From positions 6,696,001-6,760,000 of the forward strand of contig JAZGTN010000073.1 in assembly GCA_037783415.1 (NCBI GenBank): DNA of 64,000 nucleotides. Direction: 5' to 3'. Positions 48,001-60,000 of this stretch are shown in pieces (position 1 is the stretch's first letter; each line of letters starts with the position of its first letter). Both the position numbers and the translations under genes were made by a program. The notes beneath the pieces were generated by a model. It did not search any database. It saw only the letters and a list, made by a program, of their open reading frames with translations, and was not told the DNA's origin. Source of the DNA: Leptasterias polaris. Taxonomy: Eukaryota > Echinodermata > Asteroidea > Forcipulatida > Asteriidae.

Positions 48001-51000
48001 GTTTACAGCTCTTTCCTTCATGGACTTGCAAACCATTTTGTAAAGGACTTTCACTCTCTTGAGTCAATATTCCCAGCTACATAGATGGCTACATTGTGGT
48101 TGTATTTGTATAGACAGTACTGTTCCCTGACACTGTTGGTTTTTGGACAAGGTATGAACCGAAGTTTGTTTTCAACCACGCTAGTGATTCAATAAAAGCG
48201 TTTGCAAATTTTTTAACACAGTACATTGAAATATGGTGGAATGTTTGCGAACCTACACATGACGCCCCTCTGATTTTTTTTTCAACTCATGGTCTGCTTT
48301 GTAAAAGTTGGCCATCAAAGTATATAAAGTTCAGATATTTGTTTCCTTTTTGCATGGTGTACTGGCCACAGGGTCGAAGCTGTTTCACCAGACATATTTA
48401 ACTGAGAGAAAAAAACACTCATGGGGAAAACTGTTTTCATTAAAATGTGCCATGGTTACTAGTAAGTAGAGGATTGACTACAAACTATTGCTGTTTGTGT
48501 AACAATGCCCCTTCATATATTAAAACGACTTACTTGAACCTTACAATCTTCACAAACTCTGTTCTGACAATTCTAACCTCATTGAACCTAAGTCTAAGAT
48601 TTGCTGCATCATTGTTAGTTGTCCCTCTTGATTGATTTTCTCAATTTTGAGTTCTGGATTAAGTCAACCCCTCAAAGTGCCTGGCAAGGCTGTGCCAATG
48701 CTATAAATAACCCCAGATTAATCCCATAATACTTTATTTGCCCATGTATTATTGTTAATTGAGGATCAATTTGAATCTTGTGGCCTCAACTGGTTGGATC
48801 AGAAAGGACTTAATCCTAGAGGAATTTAGAGGAGAGCTAATGTTTTTTGTAATCCTCTCTGGAGAGAAGTCTTCAGGTTTCCTTAAGTAGCTGAGTTTGC
48901 TTTTGAGGCTTCCTAAGATTTCAGCAAGAAATACCATGGAGCATTAAGCATCCATGGTTTCTCCTAAAGATGATTGGAGCTTGCTGATCAAAGCATGGAG
49001 TTGTTACTCCAACTAGTTCTCATCAGAACCACCTCAGATTCTATCACATGGTGTCATCGCAAACCTATAGTTCTAAAATTGTTGTCCCACCATCCTATTT
49101 AAACTCTTTGTTGTTAACTTCATATGAATTTGTTTTTAATACTTTGGAAGTTACTTTTGTAAAGATCGGACTTGTTGAAGGCTGTTGGTTAAACCTTCTC
49201 TATGAGAACAATTAAAAAAATATGCAAGTTGATTTTCGCCTGCATCTTTTTTTGAAGGGCGGTGGGTGCCCAAAAAGAATAACTTTTCATGTATTTTGGT
49301 CTCATCTTAGCATCATTCTTTTGACGATTGATTTAATTTACCTGTATTTTAGACTTCTAAGTTCTACAAAAGTCTGGCTCTTTCCTCCTTGAAAAAAAAA
49401 ATTAAAGAATAAACAGGCCCTCATTCTCCTCTTTTTGATAAAGCCAGGACAATCAACTTGTGAATTTGTTTACTTGGCTGTAAGAAACATCCAATTAAAA
49501 CTGACCCACAGGCTATGGTGATTGAAAGTCTGTGATTTTTGTCAGCTATGGTACTATTCCTTTGTCACCGCAAAAAATCCTAAGCTCTTATTATTTTGAA
49601 AACTTGAATTGAAGGCTCGTCAATACAAGAATCAAACCAGTATAGTGGAACTATCCAACCTTATAATTAAACATGACGTGTTACCATTTTTATCTCAACT
49701 GATGTTTCACTCCATTGATTGTTCGATTGTCTGACCTGAACAATAGGAACGAGTTCTCAGTCCCTCTTCTAATTTACCCCCTCAATCAAAAGGTTTCCGC
49801 GTTTCCATCAAAGAGTTGTTACTGAAAGGAAGGATTGTCAGAGCTCGGTAGATTGAAAACTTCGGACTTTTTAAGGCTACAATCGGGGACCAGCGGTACC
49901 TGCTTATTAACAGTTCCAAGCTGTTACCTCCAGTCTAAATTGAATAAAACCCCTCATGCAAATTTCTTTTGTAAACCCCCATATGACTTATCTTTAATAC
50001 ACACCATTAGCAGATTGCAACACACTGAGCCGCTTGGGTGGTTCCATTGTTTGAAGGGGAGTTTGAAGGGCAGCTCAAGGATCAAGTGTTCATTATTGGG
50101 ATAATAGGAGAAGTGTTTACTGTTTGTATTTGTGTAAAGGTGTGCTGAGGGGGTAGCGTGTGTACCAACACTTTAATACCATTACTTGTATAAACGTTGG
50201 AATTAAAACTAAGTATATCTTGTAACTCTAGTCTCCAGACCACTTTGTGTTTTGGATACCGATAAAGCTAGATGGCGTTTGACTGCTCTAGATTTTAACA
50301 TTGCACTTTATGTTTTGATGTGTTGTGTTAAGGTATCTCAACTGTTTGGGCTGAAAATTCATAATATGTAAGTATAGTGTTACTCAAAAATAATGACTGG
50401 GGTGTCAAATAGTTTCTTGCTTGTAATGTAATGTAGTTACTGCTACAGGTGGTGTTCAGTTAGCCACCTCAACAGTTTCAATGGGTCATTTTCTTGTGGT
50501 TCTTTCTCCGATGGTTCAACTGGCTTTTGAAAAAGTTTCTTTTTTGTTTGTTTTTTTTAAGTTTAAAGGTAGGTTTATATATTGGTAAATAACTGTAAAA
50601 TTATTAATATATATTTATATATATATATTTTTTTAAAGGTCCCTAGACACTGAGAAAATGCAATAGTAATTTTATTTTGTTTTACTGTGTTTCTTTGTAG
50701 GTGAGGGAACTTACAGAGTCCCTAGACACTGAGAAGAAACGTCGCTCTTCCTACGAGGGGACGATCATCAAACTTAAAGCAGTGGTGGATAGGAACAAAA
50801 AACTCATCAGTAATTTAGAGGTGAGTGCATTGATGTTTGAGGTTATCTTTCCAAACTTTGCAATTTGGCAAACAAATATGTTTGTGTTTTTTTAATTTTC
50901 TTTTCTTATTTCAGGATGAGAAGCAATCATTGTCTGAGAATAAAGCAGCTCTTGAGATGCGAATTGGTTTCCTGGAGAAAGATTTACAACAGCTAAAAGA

Positions 51001-54000
51001 ACAAGAGAAGAGACTCCTTAATCAATCGGTACGATCTTTAACTTCAAACGATTGGTATTTTTGCTAGGAAACTTTGCTGTATGCCTCTGTTGCCCCTGGC
51101 CATTGCCTTGGTGCCCCTTGAAATGTTCCAATAGTAATTTACAATTTCCTTATAGAGGTGCCCTTTACCAAGGAGAAAACGCCTTGGTGCCCTCGCCCTT
51201 CCCAAAACAAAGCATCAGGCCTGCATTCAAGCAAAAACTAGAGAGAGAAGGGTAAACACTAACAACGTTTATAGCACTGGTCATTTGTGGCCATTTGCAA
51301 AGCTTTTTTTGTAACTATTTGTTAAAAGTCGAGTAATAAACCACAATGGAAACTGACTGGGTTAATGTTTGAACCCCAAATTAGTTATTAAAAGGTTAAT
51401 AATTTTATGCAATTTATTGATTAGGTAAAGCTTTTTTAATTGATTCAAAAGGATGGCACCTTTAATAGAATTCAACGTTGATTGTTTTTCCAAACATCCC
51501 TTCAATCTTTTTGAATTTTTTTCTTCAGACTTCCTTAAAGTCTGAACAAACGCTCATCCAGCGCCAAGAGTCCGAGATCAAAATCCTGAGGGAGGAGAAT
51601 CAGAGCAAAGCCCTCAAGCTGCAGAGGACAATGGTCTCCTTAGAGACTGAGAAGAAGAAATGCCTGGAGCTAGGTCAGAAACTGACCTCCACCGAGGAGA
51701 AATGGGAGCAGATTGTACAACGGTACAAACACAACGAGAAAGATCTGACCAATAAGGTACGTGGTGCAATGGTACAGACACAACAAGAAAGATCTGACTA
51801 ATAAGGTACATGATTATGACTGGTTGCCTTATTTTAGTGATGTCTTCCCTGCCTTACCCCTTTCTGACCCAGGTTCAAATCCCAGATCAGAGCCCATATG
51901 TTGGCGTTGGTTTTCAGTCCCTACGTGTTGGCGTTGGTTTTCAGTCCCTACGTGTTGGCGTTGGTTTTCAGTCCCTACGTGTTGGCGTTGGTTTTCAGTC
52001 CCTACGTGTTGGCGTTGGTTTTCAGTCCCTACGTGTTGGCGTTGGTTTTCAGTCCCTACGTGTTGGCGTTGGTTTTCAGTCCCTACGTGTTGGCGTTGGT
52101 TTTCAGTCCCTACGTGTTGGCGTTGGTTTTCAGTCCCTACGTGTTGGCGTTGGTTTTCAGTCCCTACGTGTTGGCGTTGGTTTTCAGTCCCTACGTGTTG
52201 GCGTTGGTTTTCAGTCCCTACGTGTTGGCGTTGGTTTTCAGTCCCTACGTGTTGGCGTTGGTTTTCAGTCCCTACGTGTTGGCGTTGGTTTTCAGTCCCT
52301 ACGTGTTGGCGTTGGTTTTCAGTCCCTACGTGTTGGCGTTGGTTTTCAGTCCCTACGTGTTGGCGTTGGTTTTCAGTCCCTACGTGTTGGTGTTGGTTTT
52401 CAGTCCCTACGTGTTGGCGTTGGTTTTCAGTCCCTACGTGTTGGCGTTGGTTTTCAGTCCCTACGTGTTGGCGTTGGTTTTCAGTCGCTACGTGTTGGCG
52501 TTGGTTTTCAGTCCCTACGTGTTGGCGTTGGTTTTCAGTCGCTACGTGTTGGCGTTGGTTTTCAGTCCCTACGTGTTGGCGTTGGTTTTCAGTCCCTACG
52601 TGTTGGCGTTGGTTTTCAGTCCCTACGTGTTGGCGTTGGTTTTCAGTCCCTACGTGTTGGCGTTGGTTTTCAGTCCCTACGTGTTGGCGTTGGTTTTCAG
52701 TCCCTACGTGTTGGCGTTGGTTTTCAGTCCCTACGTGTTGGCGTTGGTTTTCAGTCCCTACGTGTTGGCGTTGGTTTTCAGTCCCTACGTGTTGGCGTTG
52801 GTTTTCAGTCCCTACGTGTTGGCGTTGGTTTTCAGTCCCTACGTGTTGGCGTTGGTTTTCAGTCCCTACGTGTTGGCGTTGGTTTTCAGTCCCTACGTGT
52901 TGGCGTTGGTTTTCAGTCCCTACGTGTTGGCGTTGGTTTTCAGTCCCTACGTGTTGGCGTTGGTTTTCAGTCCCTACGTGTTGGCGTTGGTTTTCAGTCC
53001 CTACGTGTTGGCGTTGGTTTTCAGTCCCTACGTGTTGGCGTTGGTTTTCAGTCCCTACGTGTTGGCGTTGGTTTTCAGTCCCTACGTGTTGGCGTTGGTT
53101 TTCAGTCCCTACGTGTTGGCGTTGGTTTTCAGTCCCTACGTGTTGGCGTTGGTTTTCAGTCCCTACGTGTTGGCGTTGGTTTTCAGTCCCTACGTGTTGG
53201 CGTTGGTTTTCAGTCCCTACGTGTTGGCGTTGGTTTTCAGTCCCTACGTGTTGGCGTTGGTTTTCAGTCCCTACGTGTTGGCGTTGGTTTTCAGTCCCTA
53301 CGTGTTGGCGTTGGTTTTCAGTCCCTACGTGTTGGCGTTGGTTTTCAGTCCCTACGTGTTGGCGTTGGTTTTCAGTCCCTACGTGTTGGCGTTGGTTTTC
53401 AGTCCCTACGTGTTGGCGTTGGTTTTCAGTCCCTACGTGTTGGCGTTGGTTTTCAGTCCCTACGTGTTGGCGTTGGTTTTCAGTCCCTACGTGTTGGCGT
53501 TGGTTTTCAGTCCCTACGTGTTGGCGTTGGTTTTCAGTCCCTACGTGTTGGCGTTGGTTTTCAGTCCCTACGTGTTGGCGTTGGTTTTCAGTCCCTACGT
53601 GTTGGCGTTGGTTTTCAGTCCCTACGTGTTGGCGTTGGTTTTCAGTCCCTACGTGTTGGCGTTGGTTTTCAGTCCCTACGTGTTGGCGTTGGTTTTCAGT
53701 CCCTACGTGTTGGCGTTGGTTTTCAGTCCCTACGTGTTGGCGTTGGTTTTCAGTCCCTACGTGTTGGCGTTGGTTTTCAGTCCCTACGTGTTGGCGTTGG
53801 TTTTCAGTCCCTACGTGTTGGCGTTGGTTTTCAGTCCCTACGTGTTGGCGTTGGTTTTCAGTCCCTACGTGTTGGCGTTGGTTTTCAGTCCCTACGTGTT
53901 GGCGTTGGTTTTCAGTCCCTACGTGTTGGCGTTGGTTTTCAGTCCCTACGTGTTGGCGTTGGTTTTCAGTCCCTACGTGTTGGCGTTGGTTTTCAGTCCC

Positions 54001-57000
54001 TACGTGTTGGCGTTGGTTTTCAGTCCCTACGTGTTGGCGTTGGTTTTTCCTATTTAGGGTTTTCCTCTCGCATCTAAAACTGATATTTCTTCAATTCAAT
54101 TCAGTAACATTTATTTCAATGCTGTCATTGATTACAATAATGCACATTTATGTTGAAATTACACAAGTAATACATTAGCATGAGATATGATTTATATTTA
54201 GTACACAATGATTCAATAATAATCAGCAAATTAATGACAACATTTAGGTGTAAGGTTAAGCAAAATGCTTTTGTGCCCTAACCTATGGACAGACAAACAT
54301 ACAACCAAGGAACCGTACCAGGACAATGGACAAATGAAACAGACAAGACAGTGTGAGACAAGGCCAACACAACTTACAAGTTACACCTTATTAGTTTATG
54401 AATAAGAGTCAAGGAACTGAGCTCTTAGGTTATTAACAAACACAGATAGGGAGGTTGAAGATTTAAGAGAGTCATCTAAACTATTCCAGTATGAGATGCC
54501 TCGATGGACAACACTGTTTTTAGACATTGAAGTTCTATTAAATTGAACGAACAAATTACCCTTAGCGCTACTTCGAGTATTATATGCATGAATATTTGAC
54601 GTTAAAGTAAAACAAGAATTAAAACAGGGAGGAAGTAGGTTATGCATACATTTATACATGAATTTACCCAAATTAAGGTGGTATAAGTCATTACATTGAA
54701 GTATGTTTAATTCTGCAAATAATGGACCTGAATGGTCACGGTAATCAGCGCCTTCTCTTCACAGGAAACGGGTATCTTCAGCCCTACAGGTCGCAGTGTT
54801 AGTCACTTTTGATGGTTTTATTACCAGAAACAAAATAATAAAAACATGAATACTTAACTTGTGATTTTTTTTTTTAAATTACCGAGCTTTCATTTTTGTA
54901 AACTAGACGGACTTTGATTTCTCAGGATTTTTACTGATTTCAGGATCTTTTCAAAACCTCCTTGTGAGGCTTTAAATGTTCTTCAGAGAAGTAAAGCAAT
55001 CCCCAAAGGGAGAAAGAAATTGTCCACATTTCGTCCAAACCAGTAGTTTTGTATTTCTAGTGATGCACAGAGTCTGTAAACCTCCTGAATTGTAACATCT
55101 GGGAGGTTCAGGGTCTAGAATAAGGGGGAACCCAGACCAGCAAGCCATTTTTCAGGAATTTTCACATTTGGCAAATCTCATCCTTGACTTGAATCATTTT
55201 ATCGACATGTTTCCTCACCAGTTGGACAAGCTAACGAGGGATCTGGAGTTTTCCAAATCAGAACTTGAAGCGAATCATCAACGAATCAGCAGAATCCACC
55301 AAGAGCATGACAAGGTAGGACTTTTGTTTTAGTTTTCAAAATGGTTTTCTTAAGTTCTTAAATTTTCCTCTCCACAAGCATCCAACGAATGTATGAATCT
55401 GCCCTTGTATACTCGGTGGCATTCCACATGTTCTAGGGAGCTGTATTTCCTCATCTGTTCCCTGTTGAGCCTATTGGCACCCCCAGCCCGAAATTAAACA
55501 AAGATATTGACAAAATAGGGAGACTGCCATCATAGGGTTACATTTACATAGTTGGTAGAGTGCTGGCATGTTAATCTGGAGGTCTCAAGTTCAAATCCTG
55601 TTCTAGTCATTTTTTTTCTTTGTTCACCCCAAAATTCAATTCCTTTTGGGTGGACTTTTCCATGCTTAGCTGTTTTTGTTGCTTATTCACAAATGAAAAA
55701 GACTGTACTATAATTGATTAAAATAGTCTTTAAAGTCAAGTCAGTGACTTTGAAAATAACTCTGTATTTAATGTCAACACCCAAATTGCAATCATTGATG
55801 AAACAACACAATTATAAACAACATACAAACAGCATCTTGAAGACACTAAGTTAGAAGCACAATACCTGAAGGATGAACTACAACAAGAGAAGGGTCTCTT
55901 AGAGCAGGCTGACCGCCATCGGCTCACCATCAAGGAGCTTGAAGGTATCGTTGATGAACTCAAGAAGGACCGAGATGTCCTGGCTAGAGAGCTACAAGTT
56001 ATGATCACCAAGGAACAGAAACATAAGGAGTGGATGAGAACAGCAGAGCAATGGGCTGAAGAGGTTGCCAAGATGCAATCCCAGGTTAGGATGAAATCTT
56101 GAGCTTGATGTTCTCTTGGACTTGTCTTGATGTGATGATGCTTTGAATGGAGTGAAGTTAACAACACGTGTGGCACTAACTTGGACCCATAGCTCTTGGA
56201 TGTAGTTAGATTGAATGGAGCTACATGGTGTGATTAATACAATCTTACTAATTGACTAATGTGCTGTGTACAACCTTGACTTCAGTCCACGGTTCTGAAA
56301 GTTGGTTCAATTGAATGGAACTATAGTGTGCTCAATACAATCTTAAATTGACTAATGCGTCTTGTGCGACTTTAACCCTAGTCCAGGACTGTGGAAATTG
56401 GTTCAATTGAATGGAGCTGAGGTATATCATCTTACTAATTGGCGACCCTAACTTATTAATTCACGATGCTGGGAACTGGTTAAAAAAAAAAATAAAAAAA
56501 AAATGAACATTTATTTCCACATTAGTAAATCTTACTAATTGACTAATGTAATGTAAGGGCCTTAACTTTTAGTCCAGGACTCTGGAAGTTGGTTCAATTG
56601 AATGTGCTTAATACAATCGTACTAATTGCCTAACAGAACATGTGTTACCTTAACTTTAGTCAACGACTCTGGGAATTCGTTTAGTTGAATGGAGTAATTA
56701 CTTTGTGTCTAAATGGTCTAACACAGTCTTACAAATTGAATGATAACATTTATATTTACCACTAACTTAATCAAATAAAGTCCTTTTTATAACAGGGTAG
56801 AACAAAAGGTGTTACTAAAAGTGTGTTTTAAAAAAATCTTGCACAAAATAAGTTAGTGGCCTGACATTTCGACCCTAGTAGAGTCTCAATTGTCACAAAG
56901 AGCTAAGATTGATCTTAACAGCCTTCAAAGAAAGACTCTGCCAGGGTCAAAACATCAGGCCACTAACTACTTTTTGCATTCAATCTTAATTTCTATTAGC

Positions 57001-60000
57001 AAAGTGTGATGTCACAATACAAATCACATGATAATTACTAACAACTCACTTTAAGATGAATCTTAGAGCTTTGTGAAGTTGATCATGGTTAAGCAGAGAC
57101 CAGTATTGGGAATGTGTTCATGACACATTCATGTGGACAAACAACAACATTGATAACAAACTCACATGTAAAAGTTCCATTTGTTAGAATTACTTATTAA
57201 GATAAAAACGACGATGAAATCTTTAAACCCTGTAATTTATCCAGACATTTGTAAAACAAAATTCCTTACCATCATCGTGTTCTTTTGTGCAGTCTGGGAG
57301 AGATGTCGTGGTAGCTCTTGTTTCAATTGTTTCAATTTTTATTAATGCAGTTTCTATCGCCCCCTTCAGATTATGTTTTGGGCTGTTCCATTTATGTGAT
57401 GAAATGGAATAGCCCAAAAGCAAACAGGTGATTTTTGTTAGAAGTATTTAAGTGTCACTGTGGTTACAGTAATCAGCAGGTGTTTTGATTCTGAGGCTAT
57501 TTCCTGATGTGTCATTAAGAAATAACTCTAGCTTTTGTCATGATTATAAGTGCCCCTTGGTATTAGCTACTGGAGAGAACACTGCACTTAAAGTACACAA
57601 CATTAACTTCATCAAAAAATACATAGTGCATGTAGTTGTTTATCAGTTCTGTAGAATATAAATTAGTGGAGCTCACTTAAAGGTACCACAAGCACACAGA
57701 GGTTAGTTTTTTGTTGTTTTTTAAGGTTTTTTTTCTCAAACAAGACCAGAAACAATTTGAGAACCCCTAAATATTCCAAAAAATTGCACAGTGTTTACAG
57801 CATACTGTTTGATTTCACTGTCCAGCCAAGGTTACCGAAGAGCAGTTATCATTTATAATATTTAAATATTAATTTGTTTTAGCGTCACACTAAATATTGA
57901 AGGATCAGCAGGTGGTTTATCAAAGGTTCAATTTCCTTAGCAACTTGTTGTTATTTCCTGTGTTTTTTCTTCTTCATGCATTGAAAGCTGACAGCTGTGA
58001 ATGGACAAACCTTGCCTCATACATTTTTAATCCACTGCCCACAAGTGCCTATAAAAAGCGTTTGAGAAGTCCTGAGGGTGCACATTTTGAAACATTTCGG
58101 CAAAGCAGGCTGGCTTTCACATCTTCACACCCTCTGTGGTTAGCATTCTACTTTGGGATAATTTAATTGATTTTGTTGTTGTTTGGAGTCAATTACTGCT
58201 GTTTGGCGGTGTTCCTTGTGATGTAGTATGGCTGAGTCATCCATGGGAGATGAGGCTGTGGATGTTGCTGATGATGAGCAGACAATTACAGGAGGAGAGA
58301 CGACTACAAACGACCATCAGACAATCACAGAGAAAGGTTCTAGTCAGGAGGAACACAATACGCCTGGACCAGAGGGAATAAAAGCAGCCTCTGAGGAAGA
58401 AGAACTTGGTGAAGAGAAAGAATCACCTTGTGAGGAAAAAAACGTCTTGGAAGAAGAGGCAGTGGAAGCAGGTTTGGAGGGAGAGTCTGTCTCAGAAGAT
58501 CAGAGTGATTTGGATCTAGAGGGTGTCTCAGGAGAGGAGGCTGGTTTGAAGGAAAAGGCGGATGCTGTAGATGAGGGTGGCTCAGGAGGACAGTCTCAAC
58601 AAGAAGAGATCTCTTCACCAGGAGAAAAACCAGGAAGTGACTTAGATTCCATTTTGAAGGACCAGTCTGATACCAAAGAACATCTTGTGTTGGGCGGAGA
58701 TTCCCAATTAAAGGAAAAGGTCAAGTTGGGAGAAAATACAGAGAGTGAGGAAAAGTCACTCGGGAAGGACAAAGCTGACTTAGAAGAAAAAGCTGCAACA
58801 GCAGAAGGAGATTCAGCAGAAGAAAAAGCAGCACCAGGGGGAGAAAATTCACTTTCTGGAAAAGATTCCCAATTAGAGGAAAAAAGCATTTCTGGGGAAG
58901 AGATTGGCTCAGGGAAGAGGCATAGTCTGAGTGAAAAGTCTGACTCGGAAGAAAATATTGATGTGGATGAAAATCTTGCAGTAGGAGAGCAAGTTGTTGT
59001 CAAAGATAAATCTATATCTGATAAAAGTACATTGGATGAAGAACTTGATGCAAAAGAAGGTTCTCTGTCAGAAGGAAAATCATCAATAGAAGAAGATCAT
59101 CAATCTGAGAAAAGTTTCTTCGTAGAGGAAGAAAATTCTTTATCAGGAGACGAGACAGATTTAATGGAGAAATCTGCCTCAGAAGAACAAGCTGGCATTG
59201 AAGAAGAACTTGAGAAGGAGGAGTTCAGTTTGGATGAGGAGGTTGATTCAGAGGAAAAGTTAGTGCCGGGAGAAGCTTGTAATTTGGAGGCAGATGGTGT
59301 TTCAGAAGACAAGAATTCTAAGGAAGAAAGACCTTCTTTAGAGGAAGGACTTGTTCCTGGAGAAGAGCAGAGTGTGGACATAAATCCTGATTCGGAAGAA
59401 GAGGTCGCCACTAAAGATCCCATTGTCGGAGGAAATTCCAGTCTTGAGGGAAAAAGTTATTGCGAAGAAACAGGTTTTACAGAGGAAAAGACTTTTGGAG
59501 AAGATCATTTTGTTCTTGAAGAAACTCATGCATCTAATAATAATTTTAGTTTTGGGGAAAAGGCTGTTCTGAAGGAAGAATTGAATGTTGTGAGTGACAC
59601 TCTATTGAAAGATCAGGTCAATCTTAAAGAAAACCTCCAATTGACTGAAATTTCATCTGACTCCAACCAAAAACATTTTCTCAAAGACTCAAGAGTGGAT
59701 TGTGAAACAGAAGAAAAACCATTGGGGAAGACCTTAGATCTTGCAGAAAACCTGAATTCCGAAGAATTGTTGAAGGACGATATTAAGCATTTAGAGGATA
59801 ACCCTGTTTCAAAAGAAGTGACAGACTTGACAGAGAAAATATTAATTGCAGAGAAAACTTCTTCGAAGGAACGCCAATTTGTGAAGGCAGAAACTAAATC
59901 CAGATTTCAGACTGAGCTGTATAGTAAGTCTGACTCTAGTGGGAATAGTCCAAGGGAAGGATATACTCTTCTAGAAGAAAGGATCCGCTCTGAGGAAAGA

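Noticed and set aside
51761..54178. Three overlapping + frames of 719-805 codons
   Set aside because: They are entirely the 27-bp minisatellite read in three frames; the unit is a multiple of three with no stop, and the region is intronic.
57376..57419. microRNA precursor
   Set aside because: An 18-bp stem is shorter than an animal pre-miRNA and there is no sign of the longer lower stem.
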